DNA of 64,000 bases, from assembly GCA_963678675.1 (NCBI GenBank), contig OY783191.1, positions 23,559,368 through 23,623,367 of the forward strand, written 5' to 3'. How positions within the stretch are numbered: the stretch's first letter is position 1; every line of letters begins with the position of its first letter. Below are positions 1 to 10,946 of this stretch, in pieces. The notes under the pieces are model-generated. The model made no database searches, was not told the DNA's origin, and was given only the letters and a program-made list of their open reading frames with translations. The DNA is from Xiphydria camelus (lineage: Eukaryota > Arthropoda > Insecta > Hymenoptera > Xiphydriidae). The translations under genes and the position numbers were made by a program.

Positions 1-372
1 AACTGATCATATCAAATCTAACCGACCCAGAACAGACTAAAACGGGAATCCCTTAAGTTCGCTAGAAGTATACTAGCAGTATCCTTCTTTCTGACCAACT
101 CAGGTAGCGCGAATGGTACTGTGGAGTAAGCAGGTATAATAAATGAGTCTAGCACTATCCATTTTCCGGTTTTTGCAAGTACAGAGGCACAATAATTTCT
201 CTACATAATACCTAGATCTGAGTATATCTAAACTAAATAACAGAAAAAGGACTACAACGTAAATGCTTAAGGTACGCTAAAAATACACTAGTATTATCCT
301 TCTTTCTGACCAACTCAGGTAACGCAAATGGTATTGTCAAATAAGCAGATATCAGAAATGCGTCTAGCACTA
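1..372. repeat. Direct repeats of about 215 bp
   Basis: Two diverged tandem copies of a unit that contains 'tatccttctttctgaccaac' (near 80 and 295) and ends in 'gtctagcacta'. A further part-copy resumes at about 1361-1520. The second copy is split by the element at 373-1358; the first copy shows the uninterrupted junction near 155-165. No gene is seen here. Confidence 0.7.
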
Positions 373-1358
373 CCCAGGTAGCAAGCTGACGTAAACTTGA
401 CGTCACTTTTAGGGCATATTTCGTCGGCGACGTCATTCTACCAAAAAATGACGTTTTAATGTCGTCATTCAAGAAACGTTTTTAAGACGCCTTAAATATG
501 ATGTTAAAAAGACGTTATTTTTACGTCGTAATAAAATTTAAAAATAACTACTTATTATACAATATACATTGAATATTTTTATATTTTTTTATAATGTATA
601 ATATAAAAATATTTGTATAGTGTGGTCTACTTTAATTCTCGATTCTTATATCTCTGTACCATTTTACCAGTACGTTTTTTTTGTAATAAATAAAAGTAAG
701 ATTTTTTATATTGCGGTCGTTTCTATAAACATTCATATAATTATTTATTTATTAATATCAATTTGCGTCTATGCAAGAATATTTATCAAAAGATGCAATC
801 ATAAATTTAGAAAAATGTTGAGAAAAGAATAATACAATTATAAAATCTTATTTATTTAAGCTCTTTCTTATTGACTGGAAAAGCAACATATATTTATTCA
901 TCAAACTTCATATGAACACCAATAGTAATACTTAATACCACAGGAGCGTGCAGCAGATGAGGACTCGCGAAAACACCGACCGATCGACGAAGTTAAGCAG
1001 CAAAAAGTGCGGACAGTAGTTGGATGGGTGACCGCTCACGATGAAAAGATATACGTCAGCCCTAACCTTTCAGAGCCGTCATTTTTTACACAATCACGTT
1101 ATATTTTTCGTTATCTGCCGTCAGAGCTGACCTTCAAAAACCGTCATTTCGACGTTAGTGTGCTACCTGGAAAATCGCTAAAATTAAACGTCATATTTCA
1201 CGTCATAAAGAACGTTAGAAAGACGTCATTAAATGACGTCAGTAGGATGTGACTTTCGAACGTACTTTTAACGTCATTTATACGTCTCTTACTGACGTCG
1301 TCTATGACCAGATCTGACCAAAAAATGACGTTAATTTCACGTTAGTTTGTTACCTGGG
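373..1358. mobile_element. TA-flanked TIR element rich in TGACGTCA motifs
   Basis: The terminal repeats begin CCCAGGTAGCAAGCTGACG (left) and, read inward from the right, CCCAGGTAACAAACTAACG. TA lies on both sides (371-372, 1359-1360), and the related uninterrupted repeat near 158 has a single TA at this point, so this is a Tc1/mariner-style insertion of about 986 bp. Both subterminal regions are packed with ACGT cores (tgacgt, gacgtca, aacgtc), well over a dozen copies. No transposase is seen, so the element is non-autonomous. It carries a 5S-rRNA-like stretch at 939-1042. A lone end of similar sequence lies at 11203-11211. Confidence 0.75.
939..1042 (+). pseudogene. 5S rRNA-like sequence inside a transposon
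   Basis: Contains 'cgaagttaagcagc' followed by 'agtagttggatgggtgacc', which match the internal control region and 3' half of insect 5S rRNA (5S has ...cgaagttaagca... and ...agtacttggatgggtgacc...). The 5' half is diverged and the 3' end does not pair with it, so this is not an intact 5S gene. A second sequence at 27488-27595 shares even the diverged 5' half ('gcagat.aggactc'), which points to a dispersed 5S-derived family (SINE3-like) rather than chance. Transcription by Pol III is possible but unproven. Confidence 0.6.
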
Positions 1359-1534
1359 TATCCATTTTCTGATTTTTGCAAGTATAAGTGCACAATAATT
1401 TCTCTACCATAATACCTATAACTGAACATATAAAAACTAACCAACACAAAATAGACTCCAACGTTAATGCTTAAAGTACGTTATATGCAAGTACGCTAGC
1501 AGTATCCATTTATGATTTACTCAGTATACATATA

Positions 1535-2741
1535 CAGGGTGGACCAGGTTAAACGTCATTTTTTTTTTGATATGTGATAGAACAAGAAAAAAGTCGACTT
1601 TCATAAGAAAATTTTTTTCAAAAATGTTTCCTAACAAAGATACAGGGTGTCAAAGTTTCGAAAAAAATGGTTTTCTCATCATAACTTCTAAACTACTTGA
1701 TCGATTTCCATGAAATTTTGCACACAGGCTAATGTAGAACAGCTCTAAGCAATAATTAAATAATTTTTAAAAATTCTCCAGTGGCGTAGATACTAGGGGC
1801 CGGTACCCCCATTTCCCCCTCCCAATCTTCGGCGCCACTGGATATTTTGCAAAGAAAATTTAATTATTGGATTTCCCGTTTAATTTAGAGAAAAAAATCA
1901 CCCTTGCAAATTTTTTATTCATGGCTTCGTTTTTGAGATATTTATTTTAATTTATAGGGTTGCGAGCAGGCCAAAGCTAGGTTGAACTCCATTAATTGTG
2001 ATATGTGATAGAGCAACCAAAAAAAAATAGATTCTCATGAGAAAATTTTTTTCAAAAATGTTTCCTAACAAAGATATAGGGTGTCAAAGTTTCGAAAAAA
2101 AATGGTTTTCTCATCATAACTTCTAAGCCACTGGATCGATTTCCATGAAATTTTGCACATAGGCTAATGTCGTACAGCTCTAAGTAATAATTAAATAATT
2201 TTAAAAAATTCTCCAGTGGCGTAGATACTGGAGGCCGGAACCCCCCTTTCCCCCTTCCCAATCTTCGGCGCCACTGGATAATTTGCAAAGAAAATTTAAT
2301 TATTGGATTCCCCGTTTAATTTAAAGAAAAAAATCTCAAAAACGAAGTCACAAATCAAAAATTTGCAAGGGTAATTTTTTTCTTTAAATTAAACGGGGAA
2401 TCCAATCATTAAATTTTCTTTGCAAAATATCCAGTGGCGCCGAATGTTGGGAAGGGGGAAAGGTGGGTACCGGCCCCCAGTATCTACGCCACTGGAGAAT
2501 TTTTTAAAATTATTTAATTATTACTTAGAGCTGTACGACATTAGCATGTGTGCGAAATTTCATGGAAATCGATCAAGTAGTTTAGAAGTTATGATGAGAA
2601 AACCATTTTTTTTTCGAAACTTCGACACCCTGTATCTTTGTTAGGAAACATTTTTGAAAAAAATTTTCTTATGAAAGTCTACTTTTTTTGTTGTTGTTCT
2701 ATCACATATAAAAAAAATGACGTTTAACCTGGTGCACCCTG
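1535..2741. mobile_element. Mariner-type foldback element, 'cagggtggaccagg' family
   Basis: TIRs are CAGGGTGGACCAGGTTAAAC and its complement at the right end, each flanked by TA (1533-1534, 2742-2743). Inside are three diverged copies of a 350-440-bp module that contains 'ctccagtggcgtagatact' and 'caaagatacagggtgtcaaa': two direct (about 1549-1990 and 1998-2345) and one inverted (about 2346-2705). No transposase is seen. A short member of the family lies at 15280-15495. Confidence 0.75.
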
Positions 2742-2743
2742 TA

Positions 2744-3510
2744 TACCGCATGTCCTATGGCCAACCGCGCAGGTGAGCTGCGACCTGAATTCTTGACTTC
2801 GGCAGTATTTATGGTACAGTTAGAGTGGGCTTCAGACGAGTGCACTGCATAAGAACGAAAAGTGTCGACTGCTCTTCTAATAGCTGTCAATTCGGGAGAT
2901 CGAAGCATTTCGTGTAACCTCAAAATGGTAAAGTTTTGAATTAGTAGTGAATAATTAGTAAAAAAGTGATGAGAAATAGTCATAAATAATCTTCCGAATT
3001 GACAGCCATCGGGAAATCAGACGACGCTTTTCGCTCTTACGCTGCGTTCTTACGAAGTGTGAAACGTCTGATCTCCCGATGGCTATCAATTCGAGAGATC
3101 GAAGTCTAAGCTCGAAATCGTGAATCTTTGAATAAATGGTAAGTAATGTTCAGAAGTGAGAGTTAACAATCATTCGGGTTTTTTCGATGTCCAACCGAAT
3201 TACACGCCTCATGCCTATTTGTTTCAGAAATTATTTCCGCGCTAGCACCGCGCGTGTCTAGGAAGTATTTTTACGAAGTGGCGTGAGCGATACCTAAGGT
3301 GTCAATTCGGAAGATTATTTCTGATTATTTCTCATCACTTCTCTCTCTCTCTCTGTCTACAAATTATTCACTACTAATTCAAAACTTTACGATTTTGAGG
3401 TTACACGAAACGCTTCGATCTCCCGAATTGACAGCTATTAGAAGAGCAGTCGACACTTTTCGTTCTTATGCAGCGCACTCGTCTGAAGCCCACTCTAACT
3501 GTACCATAAA
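2744..3510. mobile_element. Foldback MITE, 'taccgcatgtc' family, truncated copy
   Basis: This copy starts with TACCGCATGTCCTATGGCCA directly after the TA that ends the previous element. It follows the full-length relative at 21055-21870 until about 3510, then stops where the next element begins. The inner part has nested inverted repeats with 'cgggagatc' motifs and a (CT)n run near 3345. Non-coding. Confidence 0.75.
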
Positions 3511-4086
3511 ACTCTCCAAAAAAGATTTGAAATCAATTAAGATCGCCATGTTCAAGATTTATGTATTAAAAGTAAAAGGCATCATTTGAAAGGAAAATTA
3601 TTGTAAATCAAGTTACTAAAAAATTCGACTAAAAAAATTTATAAAAAAATTTTAATAAAAAAGAACTTGCCGCGTTTAAGTTTTCATATTTTGTCCACTA
3701 TGCCGAATAATTGGCAGTGCTTGGACGGTGCTAGAGTGATTCATAAATTACACTGCCGAAGTCAAATTCAGAGAATTTCAGAAGGCCCCCGCCTAATCGG
3801 TTTCCCGTGCGACATTCGGTATACTGGTGGTATCATATTATAAGTGTATGAATTTATTTAAAATCATAAGTGCATAAACATCGAGTATAATTCTGTCTGA
3901 ATTTTTTATTTTGAAGAAAAAAACGCGGCAAGTTCTTTTTTATTAAAATTTTTCTATAAATTTTTTAGTCGAATTTTTTAGTAACTTGATTTACAATAAT
4001 TTTCCTTTCAAATGATGCCTTTTACTTTTAATACATAAATCTTGAACATGGCGATCTTAATTGATTTCAAATCTTTTTTGGAGAGT
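3511..4086. mobile_element. TIR element with 164-bp arms
   Basis: Nearly perfect inverted arms at 3511-3674 and 3924-4086, starting ACTCTCCAAAAAAGATTTGA. The element cuts off the foldback copy on its left. The flanks (ataaa / atttt) show no clear target duplication. The 250-bp centre has no coding potential. Confidence 0.75.
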
Positions 4087-4246
4087 ATTTTACGTATCAA
4101 TTTTTGTTGGCACTGAATGAACATGCCGCCTTTTTTTACAGAGAATCTGTTTTTGTGGGGGGATTTCACTACTTTTTGGAATTTATTCATGAGGAAGATA
4201 CGTACATGTAGAAGAATAGCTTTTTATTACCACAAAATTAAAGTCT

Positions 4247-5291
4247 CGGCGACCTGGATCTGCTGTCTCAAGTGCATGGACGTACGTCACTTTAAATGGA
4301 TGAATATCCTTAATATCATCCGAACCGTAGACTTACTAACCTCTGGTTTTAACCTTTCTTGCCATAGCCTAAATATTCTTTCGAGGGTTATTCCTTACTC
4401 TTTCTTCCTTACTATTTCTAACATACGGTAATGTTCACGAATATTGTAAAATATCGCAGGAATGTTACAGAAAAGTCGCTTGCAAAAATGTGTTTTGCGG
4501 GGTGTAAATGATGATATTTTGTAATTTCCATCGTTACACCAAAGGCAAAGAAGAGATGAAATAGAAGTGAGGTACATACATGTACATTTCACGTTTGACA
4601 GGTCGGTATATAAATTGAAACTTGTGATAGTATAATATGAAAGAGGAAAAACTTATATCGATAAAGAAAAAATAATAATAAAGTAGTTACTCTATTATTG
4701 TAATCCAATTCCATTATATCCCTTATTTTTCTGCCACGACTTTAATTGTTGATAGTGGATGGATCAACCAACAAATTTGATTTTTCTTCGCTATCAGCAA
4801 TTAAAGTCGTGGCAGAAAAATAAGTGATACAATGTTATTGGATTACAATAATAGAGTAACTACTTTATTATTTTTTTTCTTTATCGATATAAGTTTTTCC
4901 TCTTTCGTATTATACAATCACAAGTTTAAATTTATATACCGACCTGTCAAACGTGAAGTGTACATGTACCTCACTTCTCTTTACTCTCTTCTTCGCCTCT
5001 GGTGTTACGATGGATTACAAATATCACCATTTGCACCCCACAAAGCACGTTCTTGCAAGTAACTTTTCTGTAACATTCCTGCGATATTTTACAATATTCG
5101 TGAACACTACCGTATGTTAGAAATAGTAAGGAAGAAAGAGTAAGGAATAACCCTCGAAAGAATATTTAGGCTATGGCAAGAAAGGTTAAAACCAGAGGTT
5201 AGTAAGTCTACGGTTCGGATGATATTAAGGATATTCATCCATTTAAAGTGACGTACGTCCATGCACTTGAGACAGCAGATCCAGGTCGCCG
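4247..5291. repeat. 1-kb palindrome with 35-bp spacer
   Basis: Arms 4247-4755 and 4791-5291 are inverted copies of each other with few differences. The spacer is about 4756-4790. The inner 220 bp of each arm is a diverged copy of the single-orientation sequence at 6229-6440, including the exon-like segment there. The palindrome therefore looks like an inverted duplication of a nearby segment rather than a typical MITE; no TIR with a target duplication was found. A transcript across it would form a roughly 500-bp hairpin. Confidence 0.75.
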
Positions 5292-5293
5292 AA

Positions 5294-6090
5294 TGAACCA
5301 AAGCAGCAGGTTCTTGAAACAACAAGACGATGATTCCTCGTTCGAAAGAAACCCCCTCGAGTTCGCATACGATCTGTAACAGATTGTAAATAACACAAAC
5401 AATTTAAAATATACTGAACTAACTAAACGTAGAAACTAAGATTATATTAATCTAAGTTAACCAATTCTAATAATGACAGAATATTTCCTCTTTCGTATTA
5501 TACTACCAATTTATATACCGACCTGTCAAATGCAATGAATGCAACTGGTTCTTGTTGGAAACACCAACTGGATGATCCCTCGTTGGAAAGAAACCTCCTC
5601 GGGTTCGCAAACGATCTGTAACAAATTGTAAATTACACAATTATATGCAGCATTTCACTTTTAAAATATACCGAAGTTACTCAGCATAAAAATTAAGAAC
5701 CAATTTATATACCGACCTGTCAAATGCAATGAATGCAACTAAGCAACTGGTTCTTGTTGGAACAACAAGTAGATGATCCCTCCTTCGAAAGAAACCTCCT
5801 CGGGTTTGCATACGATCTGTAACAAATTGTAAATTACATAATCATATGTAGCATTTCACTATTTAAAATATACCGAACTTACTCGAGCGTAGAAATTATA
5901 CCGACCTGTCAAATGCAATGAATGCAACTAAGCAACTGGTTCTTGTTGGAACAACAAGTAGATGATCCCTCCTTCGAAAGAAACCTCCTCGGGTTTGCAT
6001 ACGATCTGTAACAAATTGTAAATTACATAATCATATGTAGCATTTCACTATTTAAAATATACCGAACTTACTCGAGCGTAGAAATTAAAA
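5294..6090. repeat. Tandem repeats of about 190-205 bp
   Basis: Three good copies and one weaker copy of a unit with 'ggttcttgttgga' (near 5543, 5748 and 5937), 'aacctcctcggg' and 'cgatctgtaacaaattgtaa', preceded by 'accgacctgtcaaatgcaat'. The last two are almost identical, so the expansion is recent. The 'accgacctgtcaaa' part is shared with the adjacent palindrome. Confidence 0.7.
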
Positions 6091-6370
6091 AACTATATCT
6101 CAGTTAATCAATTCTATTCTAATAATTACAGAATTATTAAAAATGATATATTTCCTCTCTCGTATTATACTACGTTATTCAGCACTTATCTGCCTAATCG
6201 GTATGAGTAATTCCTCATTGACCGTCGTTACACCGGAGACGAAGAAGAGATGAAATTGAAGTGCGGTACGTGTACACTTCAGGTTTGACAGGTCGGTGTG
6301 TAAATTGGAACTTGTAATAGTACGAAAGAGGAAATATATCGATAGAGAAAAATAGTGATAAAGTAATTAC

Positions 6371-6465
6371 CTGATTATTGTGATCCAGTTCCATTTCATC
6401 TCCTATTCTGCCACGGCTTGTGTTGGTGATTGATTTTCTTCGATTTTTCCCGTGCTCGCATGACC
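6371..6465 (-). CDS. Exon-like segment, unidentified gene
   Basis: On the minus strand a pyrimidine-rich tract and CAG (just above 6465) precede a 95-bp segment that ends in CAG|gtaatt at 6371, so both splice sites look good. Only one of three frames is open; it reads SCEHGKNRRK... and ends ...DEMELDHNNQ. A diverged copy of the segment and its downstream intron is in both arms of the palindrome at 4247-5291. No start, stop or family is recognised. It may be one exon of a gene or only a chance open frame. Confidence 0.25.
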
Positions 6466-7292
6466 CTGAAAACAAAAAATAGAACAAACACAAAGATATT
6501 GTCCTTCCATGGAAAGTGAGGTTAAAGCTGTCAAATGGCAATTAAACTTATCTGATTTCAATTCTTCTGAGACCGTCTCCTTTCCTGCTCCTTTCTTGAT
6601 GCACAGGCATTGGAGAGAAGAATACCACTGCACCCGTTCACTATCTCGATATTCGAAAAAAATACAAACGATTATTAAACTATACGGAGCGTCTGTCACA
6701 TTCACCACTATTGACATTCACTACTCCGATTACACTGAATTAACAAGCGCGTCCGAGGATCGAAAAAATGCGAGGGAAATCGTTTCGCGAATGGAATATT
6801 ATTTTATTAATTTTAAAAAACAACTAAACATTCAAGAAACATATTCTCTCACACACTCTCACATACATTTGATGGCGTATGCGTGTGGCCGCATCTGTGT
6901 ACACATTTCCGACCATGGCCGAATATCGCCGAAGACAGGCGGAATTTTTGTGAGATTTTGACATATATATATCGCCCGAGAAATCGGATTCTCGACTTTC
7001 GAGGCGCGAGGGGCGTGGCTTCGCGTTGCTAAGGAAAAATATCTGTTAATATGTAACTTACAACATTTACTCTGGTCTCTATCGATAGAGAATAGTCGAT
7101 TTATATGGCGTAACTAAGCATAGTTTTGGTTATAACCGTATATTTATTGAGAAAATTCGATGTTAAAATTGAGGGGTGAAGGGGGCAGACATTTTTCCTG
7201 TAAAGATACACGGGTGCTCGCGGCGACAGCGCTGGCGGCGTCGTTCTGACGACTTGAATGAACATGCCGCGAGACACTACCGTGTCTCTTGA
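6466..7292. other. No gene recognised
   Basis: A plus-strand open frame of 150 codons (6509-6961) reads like translated non-coding sequence, with no recognisable domain. The rest, including a GC-richer patch near 7000 and 7200-7260, shows no coherent gene or repeat. Confidence 0.4.
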
Positions 7293-7358
7293 TACTGCCG
7301 AAGTCAAGAATTCAGGTCGCAGCTCACCTGCGCGGTTGGCCATAGGACATGCGGTATA
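7293..7358. mobile_element. Solo right end of the 'taccgcatgtc' foldback family
   Basis: The last 60-odd bases match the right terminus of the element at 21055-21870 (aagtcaagaattcaggtcgc ... gacatgcggta), followed by TATATA. The rest of the element is missing. 7359-7760 has a poly-C run near 7520 and nothing else recognised. Confidence 0.65.
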
Positions 7359-7778
7359 TATAGTACATAATATGTACTATCGTACTATGTAATATGTACT
7401 ATAGTATACATATTATGTATACTAAAAATATCTGGTTGAAAGACCGTAACCTGAGTCCCAGCATTGACCAAAAAATTATATGGCCCAAAGGAACGGGGTA
7501 CGCAGGACTCTAGCAAGCCCCCCCCCCCCCTCAATCTGACTTAAGAATTTTCCGGAATGCGGTAACAGGTATTTCCGTACGCTCTGCGTGGGGCTGTAAG
7601 AGGTATTCTTCCTCGAGACTTCGAAGAGTGCTGACAAATGAACATTTTCGAGGACAGACTAACCTATAGCTATTACACCAATCCTTAAGTTTCATTTAAA
7701 GACAGTGTAAATTCAGTTCTTAAGTTTAATTGAAAGACAGTGTAGTGCGTTTAAACTAATGGAGCTTGATAGTAATAA

Positions 7779-9860
7779 GAACGTGAACAAGGAGGAAATT
7801 CGAGTTCGAGTTCATTGGCAAATATCTCTCCACCTTCACGGAAATGTCCTCGTACGGAACGTGCTGATGCTACAAACGTCCGAAATGCAAGTAATGGCGA
7901 CTTGCAACTGGAGATTCTCCAAGAAATTCTGTAAGTCAAATTGTGCTTATTTTTTAATGTCGTACACATTTAACCAATCAATCGTTATAAAATGATAGCA
8001 ATATATTGTATTGTATACATACAATATACACGGAAAGAAAAAATCAGGAAAAATTACTGTGCTTGACACTGTAATCGTGGTGTAAACGGCATTTTCCGGG
8101 ATTTTTTTTGATGAAAGAAAGAAAAATTAACAGTTACACTGGAATAATTATTGTGCATGCTAGAATTTTTACTGTACTGCGTAACAAAAATTCTTTAACA
8201 GCACAGTAAAATTTCTGTAACTTAGAAATTTTCTCGTGCTGCGAAATACTTTCGTAAAGGTTCATAAAGGCAACTACCTGACCGTTTTGTCCCGCTACCC
8301 GAGGGTAAAGAGTAGGTATCTAACCTTGATACCTACCCTTTGCCGAGGGTACGTTCGAAGCAGGAAGGCGTACGAGAGGCAGTTCGATTCCAGACTTTTA
8401 GCGAAACAGTCGCTAACAGTACGCTACCCCAAAATTTACAGCATTTTATTTTATCAATGAATATATATATATTCGCATGCTACCCAATGAGCAACGGGAG
8501 AGTTCCTGAGACCGGGTTTTCGGAACTTGTACATACCAATCATGGAATTCTTTGATGTGTTTTTTTTTTAATTTCTAAGGCGTATTTAGACAAAATACTT
8601 TGAGGTTTTTTGAAGGGCGTCAATTCCCACTCACAGAGAAAAAAATCATAAAAATGTCTGTTCCGAAGCTCGCGACCTCTCCTTGTTAGTAAGAACTACG
8701 AATGCGCACTAGTCTTTCCTTTTCCCAAAATTTTTACCGTGCCAGTACCAGAAGTTTTCAGGTGCTCATCACTAATAAATACGCATGCACACTAGATTTT
8801 TTTGGGGGCTGGACGTTAGCACCATGATTCAGGACAGCATAGTAATTTTTTTTTCAAGTTTCCCTATAAAATTTCTTGATCTTTTCTTTCCGTGTATTGC
8901 ACTCTCTCTGCGTGATTTCTGACAAAATTCTTGCTATTAGGATATTTGATTCCTGTACTTTTCTTTTCCTGCCTTACTTTTCTTATAAATGCGCATAGTT
9001 TAGAAATGTAGATGCGCGTTTTATTTTAAAACAAGTGATTCAATGTTTTATTTATAAATAAACTTTTCTAAGAAAACTGCGAGAATCGACCGAATATAAT
9101 GATTTTTTAAATTTTGAACTTTTGCAGCAACACAAAAAAAACAATGCAAGGGAAACTCCAGGTCATGGAAGAAGAGATGCGTGCCATGCGACGTGAGCTG
9201 CTAAGGCAACCAGAAGTACTGCAGAATTACAAAGAACTTGGATTGCCAATTTCTAGTTGAAGATTTTCACGCACTTGAAAATGACGAAGAAAAAGTGGAA
9301 AAATTGGTAAGTTTCTGTAGAAGCTTGCTATTTCATGTTAACGTTCTTTTCGCCATCAATATTTATTCATTTTTCAAATTTGATTTGCAGCGCGAATATC
9401 TTCTTTCATTGGAAGGAGGCACAACTCTAGGTAACACAATCAGAGAATTTACGAAAGCAACAATGACGGATGAATTCGTGTCGAAACATATCACCTGGTG
9501 CCAACAGAAGAAGGAAAAAATACAATTCCGGGCTAGTAATATTAGCATCGCCGCATTTTACGGTAAGTTGTAGAATTCTTTTGAAAAATGACAAATAATT
9601 GAGAAAAATGTGATGGCGTAAATACAACAACTGATAAATTTTTGTGTTTAGGTGCCATCATCCGAATGGATCGTTTTAAGAAAAAAATTACAATCTCCAT
9701 GTACGAGCAAAAGGCGAAAATTGGAATCAGAAACGCACAGCAACGGTTTTACATGGCTTCGCAGGAGCACCAAAGGAATAAAGCAGGAGCTGCAGAGACT
9801 GACACATCACAGAAGGAAAACCGTTTTGAAAGATACGAAGTTGTTGCCGCAGATCTGTAA
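7779..9860 (+). pseudogene. DUF4806-type gene, four exons, one frameshift
   Basis: Inferred exons: (open from) 7779-7930, 9128-9306, 9391-9562 and 9652-9860; all junctions are GT-AG and phases agree. Exon 1 encodes a Ser-rich stretch ending ...GDLQLEILQEIL. Exon 2 gives a charged helix (MEEEMRAMRRELLRQ). Exons 2-4 carry the conserved part: 'EDFHALENDEEKVEKL', then 'REYLLSLEGGTTLGNTIREF', 'ITWCQQKKEKIQF' and 'FYGAIIRMDRF'. I read this order as the DUF4806 domain (gapped Leu-Pro start, gly-gly turn, Trp plus Lys-rich loop). The function of DUF4806 is unknown; it is common in insects, often in multicopy genes. The frame used before 9238 stops at TGA 9258-9260 while the domain continues in another frame, so one base is lost or gained between 9238 and 9257. 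An AATAAA follows the stop at once. An N-terminal exon is missing or unrecognised. Confidence 0.6.
8029..8894. mobile_element. TA-flanked MITE in the first intron of the DUF4806 gene
   Basis: Ends are CACGGAAAGAAAA and TTTTCTTTCCGTG with TA on each side (8027-8028, 8895-8896). A single-sided relative lies at about 52360-52441 ('cccggaaag' to 'ctttccgtgta'). No coding capacity is seen. A tRNA B-box-like string (agttcgattcc near 8380) has no matching A box. Confidence 0.65.
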
Positions 9861-9878
9861 TAATAAATCTGTATTTGT

Positions 9879-10370
9879 GTAGAGTGGCGGGGCTAATTGA
9901 TCTAAGTGCCAAAAACATTTTTCCCAGGAAAATAAGAAAAACTGCCCATTAGTGAAACCAAACTGACATTTTTATTCTTAATAGGGTTAAGCCAACATTC
10001 AACACATTGCGCATTGGCACTTAACCCTTTCGCGACGGGACCGTGCACCCCTAAGTCCGCCAAAAAGTTGTAGCGATTTCAAGGCTCAGTAAGCGAACGG
10101 TCTGCACGCGTTCGCTTTATACCCCGCGTAAAATCGACAAAAATGAATGTATCTTATTCTTACCCATTGTTTTCTGCAAGGCGCTTGTTGCGGCCACTGA
10201 CAGTGGCCTCACGTCTCGAAGCGCTTGGCGCGTCGGGTCATTCTGAGTGGCCTCGCGTCGCGAAAGGGTTTAATCACATAGTTCTGCAGTGGCGCATATA
10301 CCATTTTGCAGAAAAAATACGAAATGATGAAATTTTGGCACTCTTAGATCAATTAGCCCCGCCACTCTAC
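9879..10370. mobile_element. TIR element directly behind the DUF4806 gene
   Basis: Terminal repeats of about 35 bp start GTAGAGTGGCGGGGCTAATT and close with the complement at 10370. It begins some 18 bp after the stop codon, so it may sit in the 3' UTR or terminator region. A second element (10025-10269) is nested inside. Confidence 0.7.
10025..10269. mobile_element. piggyBac-like MITE with TTAA duplication
   Basis: TTAA at 10021-10024 and 10270-10273 borders terminal repeats CCCTTTCGCGACG and CGTCGCGAAAGGG. TTAA target duplication is the hallmark of piggyBac elements. At 245 bp it has no transposase. Similar short elements are at 20344-20970 and 44772-44898, each starting CCCT. Confidence 0.75.
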
Positions 10371-10502
10371 ATTTATTAAGTGTAGTTATTAAATGTAGTT
10401 ATTAAGTGTAGTTAATCTAGTTTATTATATTTCAATAAATATTACTAAACAATTATTTTCCTATTTTTAATTATTATATAGAAATTTGGACATTTCTTGT
10501 AT

Positions 10503-10946
10503 ACCTGCAAAAGAATACCTTTTCCTACATTAGAGAGACACCTAAAATTTACCTAGTGCTAGGATACTTTTTGCGCACCTGCAGAAGAATACCTTTTGCT
10601 ACATTAGATAGGCACCTAAAAGTTACTTAGTGCTAGGATACTTTTTGCACGCCTGCAAAAGGATACCTTTTCCTACATTAGAGAGACACCTAAAAGTTAC
10701 CTAGTGCTAGGATACTTTTTGCGCACCTGCAGAAGAATACCTTTTGCTACACTAGATAGGCACCTAAAAGTTACCTAGTGCTAGGATACTTTTTGCACGC
10801 CTGCAAAAGAATACATTTTCCTACTTTAGAGAGACACCTAAAAGTTACCTAGTGCTAGGATACTTTTTGTGCACCTGCAGAAGAATATCTTTTACTACAT
10901 TAGATAGGCACCTAAAAGTTACCTAGTGCTAGGATACTTCTTGCGT
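10503..10946. repeat. 74-bp tandem array with alternating dimers
   Basis: Six copies at 10503, 10577, 10651, 10725, 10799 and 10873, exactly 74 bp apart. Odd copies have 'ctgcaaaag' with 'gagagacac', even copies have 'ctgcagaag' with 'gataggcac', so the real unit is a 148-bp dimer. Each carries 'acctagtgctaggatacttt', an imperfect palindrome. Confidence 0.85.

Noticed and set aside
4117..4431. Protein-coding frame of 104 codons
   Set aside because: Spans the edge of a TIR element and a palindrome arm, and its mirror copy (5107-5325) is equally open; typical of foldback DNA.
8370..8395. tRNA gene, because of a B-box-like 'agttcgattcc'
   Set aside because: No A box at the right distance and no cloverleaf could be drawn; it lies inside a MITE.
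10025..10269. Conserved regulatory palindrome
   Set aside because: TTAA on both sides and paired ends make a piggyBac-like MITE the simpler explanation.
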